Of a stretch of 37,949 nucleotides of DNA, positions 1 through 7,788 are shown piece by piece. The stretch is from NCBI GenBank assembly GCA_018714845.1, contig DVMR01000063.1, forward strand, positions 1-37,949. Reading direction: 5' to 3'. Position numbers and translations under genes: made by a program. The notes below the pieces were generated by a model. The model did not search any database. It was not told where the DNA came from and worked only from the letters and a program-made list of their open reading frames with translations. The stretch comes from Candidatus Ventrousia excrementavium (GTDB lineage: Bacteria; Bacillota; Clostridia; Oscillospirales; Butyricicoccaceae). Numbering within the stretch: the stretch's first letter is position 1; each line of letters starts with the position of its first letter.

Positions 1-206
1 ATCACCAGCGCAAAGTCGCATTGATCCAGCCCGGCCTCTTCGGTGCAAAACGTCGCCTTTTCCCCCAGCGACGCGGCAAGCTGCTCTTTAAACTGCTCAC
101 CGATAAAAACCTTAAATCCATATCGATAAATGGCTGAGACAATGGTTGGCATGATATCCAGGGTCTTTTCCCGGGTCGGGTTGGGCCGCACCAGGACCTT
201 TTCCAT
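1..206 (-). CDS. nadK: NAD kinase, N-terminal fragment (cut by window edge)
   Basis: Only the first 68 codons lie in the window; the gene continues beyond position 1. The product would phosphorylate NAD to NADP in the cytoplasm. The visible N-terminus begins MEKVLVRPNPTREKTLDI, matching the opening strand and PNP-x-R motif of bacterial NAD kinases. The last visible residues (CDFALV) are where the family's GGDG motif should follow, just outside the window. The ATG at 206 shares its A with the TAA stop of tlyA (TAATG), suggesting coupled translation. The order dxs-tlyA-nadK is a common Firmicutes arrangement and supports the call. The catalytic motif itself cannot be seen. Confidence 0.85.
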   Translation of the reverse strand, partial: MEKVLVRPNPTREKTLDIMPTIVSAIYRYGFKVFIGEQFKEQLAASLGEKATFCTEEAGLDQCDFALV

Positions 207-1006
207 TATAACCACCTCGCGTTTTCGTGCGCCTGTCCAACAATGTCGGCAACATCAGGACACGGCGCCGTCCCCTGTTTGCACAGGCGCGCGAGAAACT
301 CGATGTTTCCTTCCGGTCCTTTGATTGGAGAATAAGTTAAATCAACCGGTGTAAAGCCAGTTTGCTTTGCATAGCTTAAAACATTTTCAATCACTTCAAT
401 ATGCGCAGCCGGGTCGCGGACGACGCCCTTTTTACCGACTTTTTCCCGTCCAGCCTCAAACTGCGGCTTGATTAGGGTCAGCATCTGCCCATCTGGCTTG
501 AGCAGCCGGTAAGCAACCGGCAAAACAAGGCGCAGCGAGATAAAAGATACGTCGCAAACAGCCAGGTCCAGCAGCTCCGGCACCTGCTCCTCGGTCACAT
601 AGCGGATGTTGGTGCGTTCAAGGCATATAACACGCGGGTCACAACGCACGCTCCAGGCCAGCTGCCCGTATCCGACGTCAACTGCATAGACCTTTTGAAT
701 GCCGCGCTGCAGCAGGCAGTCGCTGAAGCCGCCGGTCGAAGCTCCGATGTCAATGGCTGTCATTCCGTCGACGTCGACGTCAAAGACATCGAGCGCCTTT
801 TCCAGCTTGAGCCCGCCGCGGCTGACATAACGCAGCCCGCCCCGCACTTCAATTTGGTCGGTTTCAGCGCAAAGCAGCCCTGCTTTGTCGGCCTTCTGGT
901 TATTGACATAAACAATACCGCTCATAATAACCGCTTTCGCGCGTTCACGGCTTGATTCCAGGCCGCGTTCGACAAGAAGCACATCAAGCCTTTTTTTGTC
1001 GCTCAA
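206..1006 (-). CDS. tlyA: TlyA family rRNA (cytidine-2'-O)-methyltransferase / hemolysin-like protein
   Basis: Predicted 266 aa. An N-terminal S4 RNA-binding domain (RLDVLLVERGLESSRERAK, about residues 4-60) is followed by an FtsJ/RrmJ-type methyltransferase fold with the SAM loop DIGASTGGFSDCLL and a KPQFE motif. TlyA enzymes 2'-O-methylate ribosomal RNA; in mycobacteria this affects capreomycin sensitivity. The open frame extends to 1057, but the TTG at 1006 is chosen because GGAGGG lies about 9 nt upstream and the protein then begins directly with the S4 domain. It overlaps the dxs 3' end by 23 nt and touches nadK, so dxs-tlyA-nadK is probably one transcript. Confidence 0.93.
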   Translation of the reverse strand: MSDKKRLDVLLVERGLESSRERAKAVIMSGIVYVNNQKADKAGLLCAETDQIEVRGGLRYVSRGGLKLEKALDVFDVDVDGMTAIDIGASTGGFSDCLLQRGIQKVYAVDVGYGQLAWSVRCDPRVICLERTNIRYVTEEQVPELLDLAVCDVSFISLRLVLPVAYRLLKPDGQMLTLIKPQFEAGREKVGKKGVVRDPAAHIEVIENVLSYAKQTGFTPVDLTYSPIKGPEGNIEFLARLCKQGTAPCPDVADIVGQAHENARWL

Positions 1007-2864
1007 CCTCGAATCCCTCCAATGCGACAGCCGCAATCGCGGAGCCGTCAATTCCATAGCGCTGATAAAGCTGATCGACCTTTCCCTCGGGGATAAATCG
1101 ATCCTTTAAATTGACCAGCCGGACAAAAGATGGCAAATTGCCGTCCTGTGCCAGCCGGGCAATCAGCTTTTCGCCGATGCATCCGGACTCGGCACAGTCT
1201 TCCGCAACTACCAGCCGGCCGGTTTTCTGTACAGAACGGCTCAAGACCTGCCAGTCAAAATCAGTCAGGCAGTTGAGCTTGACAACCTCAGCTTTGACGC
1301 CCTGAGCATCCAGCAGTGCGGCTGCACGCATGACTTCATTGATTAAAATGCCATAGGAAACAAGGGTGATGTCAGAGCCATCATGCAAAAGCGCAATGCT
1401 CCGGTCAAAGGTATCGCCGCGCACATCGCGTTCGCTGCCGCGCGGATAACGCACAGCGACAGGACCATCGTAATCGTAAAGAGCCTGCCGCAGCGCCGTT
1501 TGCAGCTCAGCATGGGTCGAGGGCGACAGCACTGTCATGTTGGGCACACTGGTCAGATAGGGCACGTCAAAAATCCCCTGATGCGTCTGTCCGTCTTCGC
1601 CGACCAGACCGGCCCGGTCAACGGCAAAGACCACGTGGGTTTGCTGAATGGCCACATCATGCAAAAGCTGATCATAGCCGCGCTGTAAAAATGTGGAATA
1701 AATAGCGCATACCGGCCGCAGACCGCCCACTGCCATGCCCGCTGACATGGTAACGGCATGTTCTTCAGCAATGCCGACGTCAAAAAAACGCTCCGGGAAA
1801 CGCTGTGCAAACATGGAAAGCCCTGTTCCGGCTTCCATGGCCGCCGTGACAGCGCATATGCTGGAATCAGTATCTGCATAAGCGGTCAATGCAGCGCCGA
1901 ACGCATCGGAAAAGCCGATACCGCTCTGTTTGCGCGGCTGGCCGGAAATAACATCAAATGCAGAAACGCCATGAAAGCGGTCCGGGCTGACTTCTGAACG
2001 AAAGTAGCCCTTCCCTTTCACTGTTTTAAGATGCACGACCACCGGCCTACGCAGGCTTTTAGCCTCGTCCAGCAAGTCGCAAACCGCCGTGATGTCATTG
2101 CCGTCAGCCGGCCCCAAATACCGGAACCCCATGATTTCAAACAGAGTTTCTTTCAAAAGAGCCACTTTAATGCGGTTTTTCCGCGCTGAAATCCAGCGAA
2201 TCAGGCGATCACCATTGGGAAACCGGCACAAAAAGTGCTTAACACGCCACTTGAGCTTGAAATAACCCGGCTTACTGCGCATAGTCGATAAACGCTTGGC
2301 CAGCGCACCGACATTTTTACCGATGGACATTTCATTGTCATTGAACACAATAATGAGTGGCTCGTGCGACTGGCCTGCATCATTCAGTGCCTCATATACC
2401 ATACCGCCGGTCAGTGCACCATCGCCAATTACGCACACAGTTGAACAGGCTTCGCCGCGCAGACGGCTGGCTCGCGCCATCCCCAGCGCCGCAGAAATGG
2501 AATTGGACGCATGACCGGAGATAAAACAGTCGTGCTTGCTTTCATCGGGGCGTAAAAAGCCACTCAACCCATCAAGTTGGCGCAACGTTGAAAAACGTTC
2601 TTTGCGGCCAGTCAACAGCTTATGCGTATAGCACTGGTGTCCGACATCGAACATCAGATGATCTTCCGGTGAAGAAAAAACGCGGTGAAGCCCAACGCTG
2701 ATCTCCACCGCGCCCAAATTTGCAGACAGATGTCCGCCGGTTTTCGAGACATTTTCTATTAGAAACTCGCGGATTTCAGAACAAAGTTCAGCCAGTTGAT
2801 CCTGCCTGAGTTTTTTCAGATCTTCCGGACAGTTGATTTGATCTAAGATCGGAGTATTCGCCAT
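984..2864 (-). CDS. dxs: 1-deoxy-D-xylulose-5-phosphate synthase
   Basis: About 626 aa. The enzyme condenses pyruvate and glyceraldehyde 3-phosphate with thiamine diphosphate, the first step of the MEP isoprenoid pathway. Visible motifs include GGHLSANLG, FDVGHQCYTHKLLTGR, the ThDP signature GDGALTGG followed by NDNEMSI, the pyrimidine-domain EDGQTHQG and a C-terminal transketolase domain. The frame opens at 2885, but ATG 2864 has GGGGAG 9 nt upstream and gives the usual family N-terminus, so it is preferred. ispH and ispA of the same pathway are also in this window. A good sigma-A-type promoter lies 110-140 nt upstream. Confidence 0.97.
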   Translation of the reverse strand: MANTPILDQINCPEDLKKLRQDQLAELCSEIREFLIENVSKTGGHLSANLGAVEISVGLHRVFSSPEDHLMFDVGHQCYTHKLLTGRKERFSTLRQLDGLSGFLRPDESKHDCFISGHASNSISAALGMARASRLRGEACSTVCVIGDGALTGGMVYEALNDAGQSHEPLIIVFNDNEMSIGKNVGALAKRLSTMRSKPGYFKLKWRVKHFLCRFPNGDRLIRWISARKNRIKVALLKETLFEIMGFRYLGPADGNDITAVCDLLDEAKSLRRPVVVHLKTVKGKGYFRSEVSPDRFHGVSAFDVISGQPRKQSGIGFSDAFGAALTAYADTDSSICAVTAAMEAGTGLSMFAQRFPERFFDVGIAEEHAVTMSAGMAVGGLRPVCAIYSTFLQRGYDQLLHDVAIQQTHVVFAVDRAGLVGEDGQTHQGIFDVPYLTSVPNMTVLSPSTHAELQTALRQALYDYDGPVAVRYPRGSERDVRGDTFDRSIALLHDGSDITLVSYGILINEVMRAAALLDAQGVKAEVVKLNCLTDFDWQVLSRSVQKTGRLVVAEDCAESGCIGEKLIARLAQDGNLPSFVRLVNLKDRFIPEGKVDQLYQRYGIDGSAIAAVALEGFEVERQKKA

Positions 2865-2922
2865 GTGATCAATCTCCCCTGCCAACGATTATAAAATAAG
2901 ACGGACGCCAAACGCGTTACAG

Positions 2923-2975
2923 AAGAGTGCCTGAATTTTAACTGCATCAGGCGGCTGGAAGTCACAGCCACTCTT
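2923..2975 (-). other. Structured dxs leader (paired hairpins, possible three-way junction)
   Basis: In the dxs 5' untranslated region three helices can be drawn by hand: 2969-2975 with 2923-2929 (7 bp), 2965-2968 with 2954-2957 (4 bp), and 2947-2951 with 2930-2934 (5 bp). The outer strand lies almost at the predicted transcription start (near 2972), so the outer helix may be only partly transcribed. It does not match a riboswitch class I recognise. Confidence 0.3.
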
Positions 2976-2978
2976 TCT

Positions 2979-3006
2979 ATTATAACATAAACTGCATAAA
3001 TATCAA
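2979..3006 (-). promoter_or_regulatory. Predicted sigma-A promoter of dxs
   Basis: On the minus strand, TTGATA (3001-3006) and TATAAT (2979-2984) are separated by 16 nt, and TGT directly before the -10 gives an extended -10 (TGnTATAAT). It points at dxs and lies just after the upstream membrane-protein gene, so dxs-tlyA-nadK likely has its own transcription start. Confidence 0.75.
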
Positions 3007-3032
3007 GTGGTGCATAAGATCAGCCCAATCGT

Positions 3033-3470
3033 TTACAAAATAAAGCCCAGCGCCAGACCAAGCGCAGCTCCGGCCAGTACCTCGATGGGAGTATGCCCTA
3101 CCAGTTCTTTCAAATCCTTTTGAAAGATTTCGGGCGGTGTCTCACGCCAATGGTCCATGATATAGTTGAGTATAACAGCCTGACGTCCGGTTTCAAGCCG
3201 GACTCCGGTGGCGTCATACATGACGATAAGCGCCAGAATAAGCATGATTGCAAACTCGGGGGATGTTGTGCCGCAGATTCTGCCAACCGCCACTGTGGCG
3301 CTGACAACAGTCGAGGTGTGAGACGAGGGCATACCCCCCGATGAAAAAAACAAACGCCAGCGCACCTGGCGGGTCTTGCAGTAATGGGTCAGTATTTTGA
3401 GCGACTGTGCTGCAAACCATGCCACCAGTGCGACATCAATCACAAAGTTACCGGTTAAAAAGATTGTCAT
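3033..3470 (-). CDS. YuiD/DUF212-type divergent PAP2 family membrane protein
   Basis: 145 aa with several hydrophobic segments. It carries GGMPSSHTS, the family's version of the phosphatase SGHxxS-like motif, plus RLETGRQA and a C-terminal GHTPIEVLAGAALG. This is the acid phosphatase/vanadium-haloperoxidase-related family typified by B. subtilis YuiD. The substrate is unknown; a role in lipid or undecaprenyl-phosphate dephosphorylation is only inferred from the fold family. The ATG at 3470 has GAGGTG upstream and starts 8 nt after the ispA stop. Lying directly downstream of the prenyl synthase is suggestive but does not prove a shared pathway. Confidence 0.88.
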   Translation of the reverse strand: MTIFLTGNFVIDVALVAWFAAQSLKILTHYCKTRQVRWRLFFSSGGMPSSHTSTVVSATVAVGRICGTTSPEFAIMLILALIVMYDATGVRLETGRQAVILNYIMDHWRETPPEIFQKDLKELVGHTPIEVLAGAALGLALGFIL

Positions 3471-3478
3471 AAAACACC

Positions 3479-4363
3479 TCAGCTGGTGCGGTCAGCCAAC
3501 CACCAGGCCAACTCGCACAGAAAAGCGCTGTCCGGAAAGCTCTGAACTGCTTGAAGGGCTTCCTGTGTCAGCGCATCGATGCGGCGGCGGCATTCTTCCG
3601 GACCGCAGACCGTCAGATACGTTGTCTTGCCATCCTTTTCATCACTGCCGATGGTCTTCCCCAGTTCCTGTTCACTGCCTTCAGCATCCAGCACATCATC
3701 ACGAATCTGAAAGGCCAAGCCAAAGCTGCGCGCATACTGCTCAGCAGCCTGACATTGCTCCTGCGATGCGCCGGCCAGCAGACAGCCCCCGACGCAGGCC
3801 GCAGACAACAGGGCACCTGTCTTGAGCGAAACCATCTGCTCCAGGTTGTCCGCTCCCAGACGGCCTGCCTCCATTTGCAGGTCCATAGTTTGGCCGCCCA
3901 CCATTCCGTACAGCCCCGCACAGTGCGCAATGTGGTTCATGGCGCGCACCGCGTCCTGCGGCCGCGGAAAATCAATCGCAGCGTCGGCCATGACTTCATA
4001 CGCCCGGTTGAGCAGAGCGTCGCCAGCCAGCACAGCAGTCCACTCATCAAACGCTTTGTGACAGGTCGCGCGGCCGCGGCGCAGGTCATCGTCATCCATG
4101 CACGGCAAGTCGTCATGGATGAGCGAATAGGTGTGAATCATTTCAAGCGCACAGGCAAACGGCAGCGCTTCATCCGCCCTGCCCCCGCACAGTTGGTAAA
4201 ACTCCAGAAGCAGGGCCGGGCGCAGCCGTTTCCCGCCGCCAAGCAGGCTGTACCGTGCAGCGTCGACAACGCGCTTTTGCGGCATACTGCTGTCAGGCAA
4301 AAACTTATCCAGCGCCGCCTCGATCAGGCGCGCATACTCTGCCAGCTGCTGTTTGAACATCAC
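3479..4363 (-). CDS. ispA: Farnesyl/geranyl diphosphate synthase (polyprenyl synthetase)
   Basis: 293-294 aa, the normal length for short-chain trans-prenyl synthases. The first aspartate-rich motif is at residues 84-90 (DDLPCMD) and the second at 222-226 (DDVLD); GGKRLRP near residue 43 binds isopentenyl diphosphate. It would condense IPP with DMAPP/GPP to farnesyl diphosphate, feeding undecaprenyl lipid and quinone synthesis. Two starts are possible: GTG 4363, 8 nt after GGAG, or ATG 4360, which shares a base with the xseB stop (TGATG). The xseA-xseB-ispA order is widespread in Firmicutes. Confidence 0.95.
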   Translation of the reverse strand: MMFKQQLAEYARLIEAALDKFLPDSSMPQKRVVDAARYSLLGGGKRLRPALLLEFYQLCGGRADEALPFACALEMIHTYSLIHDDLPCMDDDDLRRGRATCHKAFDEWTAVLAGDALLNRAYEVMADAAIDFPRPQDAVRAMNHIAHCAGLYGMVGGQTMDLQMEAGRLGADNLEQMVSLKTGALLSAACVGGCLLAGASQEQCQAAEQYARSFGLAFQIRDDVLDAEGSEQELGKTIGSDEKDGKTTYLTVCGPEECRRRIDALTQEALQAVQSFPDSAFLCELAWWLADRTS

Positions 4364-4599
4364 GCCTGCGGCTCCTCTCCGTCAAACGGCGCGGCCTGCG
4401 GGCCGTCAGGCGTTTGCACCAGCAGCCGCAGCTTCTGCTCAGCTGTGTCGAGCGTCTGACCGCATTTGCGAATCAGCTCAGTACCCTCTTCGAACAGCGC
4501 AAGACTTTTATCCAGAGGGGCATCTCCCTGCTCAAGCGTTTTTACGATTTCTTCCAGGCGTTTCATCGCCGTTTCAAATACAAACTTTTTTTCTGCCAT
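4360..4599 (-). CDS. xseB: Exodeoxyribonuclease VII small subunit
   Basis: 79 aa, typical for XseB. It contains the family core FETAMKRLEEIVKTLEQGD and LDKSLALFEEGTELIRKC, a helical hairpin. Several small subunits assemble with one large subunit XseA to form a nuclease that degrades single-stranded DNA from either end. The start ATG 4599 has GAGGAG upstream inside the end of xseA; the stop overlaps the ispA start. Directly after xseA, as expected for subunits of one enzyme. Confidence 0.95.
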   Translation of the reverse strand: MAEKKFVFETAMKRLEEIVKTLEQGDAPLDKSLALFEEGTELIRKCGQTLDTAEQKLRLLVQTPDGPQAAPFDGEEPQA

Positions 4600-4601
4600 C
4601 T

Positions 4602-5810
4602 TTATTTCTCCTCTTTTTCCACCGACTGGACCAGACAGTCCGCACGGCCGTCAGAAAACCGCACCGTAAGCCGGTCGCCTGGGACGACGTCAGCTGCACT
4701 TTTGACAACGCCCTGCTCCCCCTGTACCATCGAATACCCGCGCGATAAGACCTTGAGCGGACTGATGGCGTCCATAGTGGCGGCCAGGTGCACATACTGC
4801 TTTCGTTTTTCTGCGAGCAGAGCAGCCATGGCGCTCGTCATGCGCTGTTCCTGCATGGACAGCAGCAGGCTGCGTTCATTGAGATATTCATAGGGGCTGG
4901 ACATGATGCGCTTCGATGCGATGGCGTCCAGCCGGGCGCGCCGTTCTGTGATTTGCGCGAGCACGGAACGGGTCATGTGGCTGAGAAGATTGCGCAGGCC
5001 AATGCGCAGCTCGGCTGCATCGCACACAGCCAGCTCAGCGGCGTTCGAGGGCGTTGCCGCGCGAACATCTGCCACAAAGTCGGCAATGGTGACGTCAGGC
5101 TCATGCCCGACTGCCGAGATGACCGGCGTCTGACAGGCAAAAATCGCACGCGCTACGACCTCTTCATTAAAGGCCCATAAATCCTCAATAGAGCCGCCGC
5201 CCCGCCCAGTGATAATGACGTCAGCCAGATGGTGCTGGTCGACATAGGCCAGCATGGCAGCGATTTCCTGCGCCGCGCCCTCGCCCTGTACCTTGACCGG
5301 ACAGACCAACACCTCGCAGGCCGGGAACCGGCGGCCGAGCACGCGAATCATATCCCGCACAGCAGCACCTGTGGGAGAGGTGACCAACGCAATGCGGCGC
5401 GGGTAACGGGGCAGCGTTTTTTTTACGTCCTTGTCAAACAGACCTTCGCGCAGCAGCTTTTCTTTCAGCTGCTCAAAGGCGACATACAGCGCGCCCACGC
5501 CGTCCGGCTGCATCTGGCTGACGTAAATCTGATACTGGCCGCTTTTGGGGAACGAGCTGACACGGCCGTACACAATGACTTTCATGCCGTTTCCCGGTTG
5601 AAAAGGCAGCCGCGAAGCGTCGCTGCGAAACATGACGGCATTGATGACAGCGCCGTCATCCTTGAGCGTAAAGTAATGGTGGCCTGAAGAGTGCATTTTA
5701 TAGTTGGACAGCTCTCCGCGCACACACAGCTGCCCCAGAACTTCATCATGGTCAAGCAGCGCCTTGATATATGCCGAAACCTCGGTCACTGACAGCGGTT
5801 TGGCGGTCAT
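4602..5810 (-). CDS. xseA: Exodeoxyribonuclease VII large subunit
   Basis: 402 aa. An N-terminal OB-fold (SVTEVSAYIKALL, then the RGELSNYK region to about residue 100) precedes the catalytic domain with ALVTSPTGAAVRDM, GRGGGSIEDLWAFNEE and SAVGHEPDVTIADFVADVRA motifs, then a coiled C-terminal region. It is the nuclease subunit of ExoVII. The frame is open to 5888, but ATG 5810 has AGGAGG 7 nt upstream, matches the family start and overlaps the stop of the upstream Kae1-like gene by ATGA. Confidence 0.96.
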   Translation of the reverse strand: MTAKPLSVTEVSAYIKALLDHDEVLGQLCVRGELSNYKMHSSGHHYFTLKDDGAVINAVMFRSDASRLPFQPGNGMKVIVYGRVSSFPKSGQYQIYVSQMQPDGVGALYVAFEQLKEKLLREGLFDKDVKKTLPRYPRRIALVTSPTGAAVRDMIRVLGRRFPACEVLVCPVKVQGEGAAQEIAAMLAYVDQHHLADVIITGRGGGSIEDLWAFNEEVVARAIFACQTPVISAVGHEPDVTIADFVADVRAATPSNAAELAVCDAAELRIGLRNLLSHMTRSVLAQITERRARLDAIASKRIMSSPYEYLNERSLLLSMQEQRMTSAMAALLAEKRKQYVHLAATMDAISPLKVLSRGYSMVQGEQGVVKSAADVVPGDRLTVRFSDGRADCLVQSVEKEEK

Positions 5811-6745
5811 CGTATTCCTCCTCTGATAGCGGACAGCACAGCCGCGCCCAAAGCGTTGTCCCCGCCCAGGCCCTGCTGTGCGTAGCACAGGTCATCGCTT
5901 GGGGGCATGGCATCCTGCAAATAGATCGAGGCCGAGACTCCGCCGGAAAACAGGACCGGAAGATCATACAGTGCTTTTGCCGCCTCGGTATCCCGCCGCA
6001 CGGTTTGGACAACAGTATTGAGCACAAACCGCGCAACGTCTTCTGGTGCCTTTCCATGCTCCAGGGCGGCACGGAACTGATTTTCAACGCCGGAAAAAGA
6101 AAAAAACAGTCCGTCAAGACGGACGCGAGAAAAATCGCCGCTGTCCGAGCTGCGCGCCAGCTTTTCAAGATGCGGGCCGGACGGGAACGGGAGCCCCAGC
6201 GCCACGCCAGCGCGGTCAATCAGCTGGCCTGCGGCGATGTCACGGGTTCCGCCGATGACCTGCACATCCATGACTCTGCGGTTCGATGAACGGACATAAA
6301 GCAGTTCGGTCGTGCCGCCGGACAGATGCCACGACAAAAACGGCCTGTCCATCCAGTTCAGCCTGCCGGCTGAATACAAAGCCGATGCGATATGCCCTTC
6401 CTGGTGGGAAAAAAAGCAGACCTCGAGCCCCAGAGCCGCGGCAATGCTGCGTGCCGAGGAAACGCCGGCCAGAAAACAGGGCATGTAGGAGCCTTCCTGC
6501 CGGCGCGGACGGTCTGACACCCCGACAGCGACAATATCGCCCTGTTTTGCGGTCATCAGACGATCAAGAAGACCTGGCAGTTTTTTGACATGCTGAAACA
6601 AAGCGTCGCTTTGGCGCAGCCCAAGCTGGCCCGCCGGCACGTCAAGCAGCTCACCGATATTTTGATAAGTGCCGGCGTCGATGTCGAACAACGCACACGA
6701 GGTGCGGTAGTTGCTGGTGTCAATGCCAAGAGCATAACGGCTCAT
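5807..6745 (-). CDS. TsaD/Kae1-like (peptidase M22 family) paralogue of unknown role
   Basis: 312 aa, shorter than genuine TsaD (about 340). It has the ASKHA fold motifs: GIDTSN at the start, metal-ligand histidines H114 and H118 in HQEGHIASA, LSGGTTEL (TsaD has SGGHTEL), DIAAGQLIDRAG, FSFSGVENQF, LFSGGVSAS and D296 in GDNALGAA. Metal and nucleotide sites look preserved, but the CDET segment near the N-terminus and the signature histidine of SGGHTE are changed. It may not make the t6A tRNA modification; a true tsaD is expected elsewhere in the genome. It is locked between nusB and xseA by ATGA overlaps at both ends. Family membership is solid, function unknown. Confidence 0.8.
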   Translation of the reverse strand: MSRYALGIDTSNYRTSCALFDIDAGTYQNIGELLDVPAGQLGLRQSDALFQHVKKLPGLLDRLMTAKQGDIVAVGVSDRPRRQEGSYMPCFLAGVSSARSIAAALGLEVCFFSHQEGHIASALYSAGRLNWMDRPFLSWHLSGGTTELLYVRSSNRRVMDVQVIGGTRDIAAGQLIDRAGVALGLPFPSGPHLEKLARSSDSGDFSRVRLDGLFFSFSGVENQFRAALEHGKAPEDVARFVLNTVVQTVRRDTEAAKALYDLPVLFSGGVSASIYLQDAMPPSDDLCYAQQGLGGDNALGAAVLSAIRGGIR

Positions 6746-7188
6746 TTTTGAACTTCCTTCTTGATAAACGCGCCGAGCACGCCATTGACAAAGGCTGCCG
6801 CTTCGTCAGAATCGTATTTCTTGACCAGCTCCAGCGCTTCATTGACCGAGGCCGCCACCGGAATCTGCAGATAGAGCGTCTCATACATGCACAGCCTCAA
6901 AACCGCGCGCGTAATGCGCGAAAGACGGCCAACATTCCAGCCGACAGCATATTTTTCGATATAGGCGTCAAGCTCGGGCGCGTGGTCGATGATTCCCCTG
7001 ACGGTGTCCTGGACATAGTCGATTTGCGCGGCTGCCGGAAGCTGTTCATAGAGCTGGTACTCATCGGACAGGGATGCAAAACTTTCGCCCGACAAACGGT
7101 TTTCCAGCAGTTCGTCGGCGTCGTTATTCAAAAAATCATGAGAAAAAATCAAATGCAGGACCACTTCGCGTGCCGAACGTCTGCTCAT
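6742..7188 (-). CDS. nusB: Transcription antitermination factor NusB
   Basis: 148 aa, all-helical, with family motifs at the N-terminus (SRRSAREVVLHLIFS), the mid-region (DYVQDTVRGI) and the C-terminus (NEALELVKKYDSDEAAAFVNGVLG). NusB with NusE (S10) binds boxA RNA and promotes antitermination, chiefly of rRNA operons. ATG 7188 follows GGAGG by 7 nt. The stop overlaps the Kae1-like gene start (ATGA). A consensus -10 lies about 40 nt upstream, so nusB probably heads the transcript nusB-kae1like-xseA-xseB-ispA-yuiD-like. Confidence 0.96.
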   Translation of the reverse strand: MSRRSAREVVLHLIFSHDFLNNDADELLENRLSGESFASLSDEYQLYEQLPAAAQIDYVQDTVRGIIDHAPELDAYIEKYAVGWNVGRLSRITRAVLRLCMYETLYLQIPVAASVNEALELVKKYDSDEAAAFVNGVLGAFIKKEVQK

Positions 7189-7226
7189 GCTGTTTCCTCC
7201 GTTGATTCCTGTATTTTCTATACACC

Positions 7227-7255
7227 ATTATACACATATTGCGGGCAAAAGAAAA
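7227..7255 (-). promoter_or_regulatory. Predicted promoter of nusB
   Basis: A perfect TATAAT -10 (7227-7232, minus strand) stands about 40 nt before the nusB start. At 17 nt spacing the -35 is only TTTTCT (7250-7255), so the -35 is weak. It lies just past the terminator of the Asp23-family gene. Confidence 0.5.
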
Positions 7256-7271
7256 GGTGGCATTGATGCAG

Positions 7272-7299
7272 AAAAAGAGACGGCACAGACCGTCTCTTT
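7272..7299 (-). terminator. Rho-independent terminator after the Asp23-family gene
   Basis: A perfect 10-bp stem (7290-7299 with 7274-7283) with a 6-nt loop is followed on the minus strand by a run of T. It starts about 10 nt after the TAA at 7309. It separates this gene from nusB. Confidence 0.85.
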
Positions 7300-7308
7300 A
7301 AGTGGTTT

Positions 7309-7683
7309 TTACTTTTGAAAGGCCACACCGGCAACATAGACATTCGATGCGGTGACCGGCATTCCGACCATTGACTCTACGGCGTTTTTGACATTGAGCT
7401 GAACATTTTTGGCCACGTCGGTGACAACCGCCCCCGCCTTGATGAGCAGATGCACGTCAATCGAGCAGGCACTGTCGTCCATCACGATGCGGATGCCCTT
7501 GGGAATGCCCTTTTTGACAAAAAACTCAGCCAGCTCAGATGTCGGGGTGACAGGAGCCAGGGAATGAACGCCGTCCGTTTCCAGGGCTGCTGTCGCCGCA
7601 ATGACGGCAATGACGTCATCAGCGATACGGATGCTTCCCTGTCCGTCCTCTATGAAATAATAATCTCTGCTGTTCTCGCCCAT
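7309..7683 (-). CDS. Asp23/Gls24 family envelope stress-type protein
   Basis: 124 aa. The Asp23/Gls24 domain spans most of the protein (IRIADDVIAVIAATAALETDGV, then GIRIVMDDSACSIDVHLLIK and AVESMVGM). Members are small, often membrane-associated proteins linked to envelope or alkaline stress; the Firmicutes homologue YqhY likewise lies between the spoIIIA operon and nusB and is connected with fatty-acid synthesis control. The frame opens with a GTG at 7692, but that overlaps the SD; ATG 7683 lies 8 nt after AAGGAG and is chosen. It has its own predicted promoter and terminator, so it is probably monocistronic. Confidence 0.92.
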   Translation of the reverse strand: MGENSRDYYFIEDGQGSIRIADDVIAVIAATAALETDGVHSLAPVTPTSELAEFFVKKGIPKGIRIVMDDSACSIDVHLLIKAGAVVTDVAKNVQLNVKNAVESMVGMPVTASNVYVAGVAFQK

Positions 7684-7713
7684 GGTACTCACTCCTTGTG
7701 TAGCAATATTTCT

Positions 7714-7742
7714 ATTTTACCCCATAGGCTGTCAATTCGCAA
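7714..7742 (-). promoter_or_regulatory. Predicted promoter of the Asp23-family gene
   Basis: TTGCGA (7737-7742) and TAAAAT (7714-7719) are separated by 17 nt on the minus strand. A better-looking TTGACA nearby (7730-7735) is only 10 nt from the -10 and so is not usable. Confidence 0.55.
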
Positions 7743-7788
7743 GTATTTTTTTAGTGCGCTTCAAAACCCTGTCATGCACTGCTGCCAG

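Noticed and set aside
766-784. Short GTCGAC tandem repeat
   Set aside because: It codes the VDVDG stretch of TlyA; three units only, no sign of a functional repeat.
3551-4459. 302-codon open frame on the plus strand
   Set aside because: Antisense to ispA and xseB; no family resemblance and no ribosome binding site.
7720-7735. Perfect TTGACA near the Asp23-family promoter
   Set aside because: It is only 10 nt from the TAAAAT -10, too close for a sigma-A promoter; TTGCGA at 17 nt fits better.
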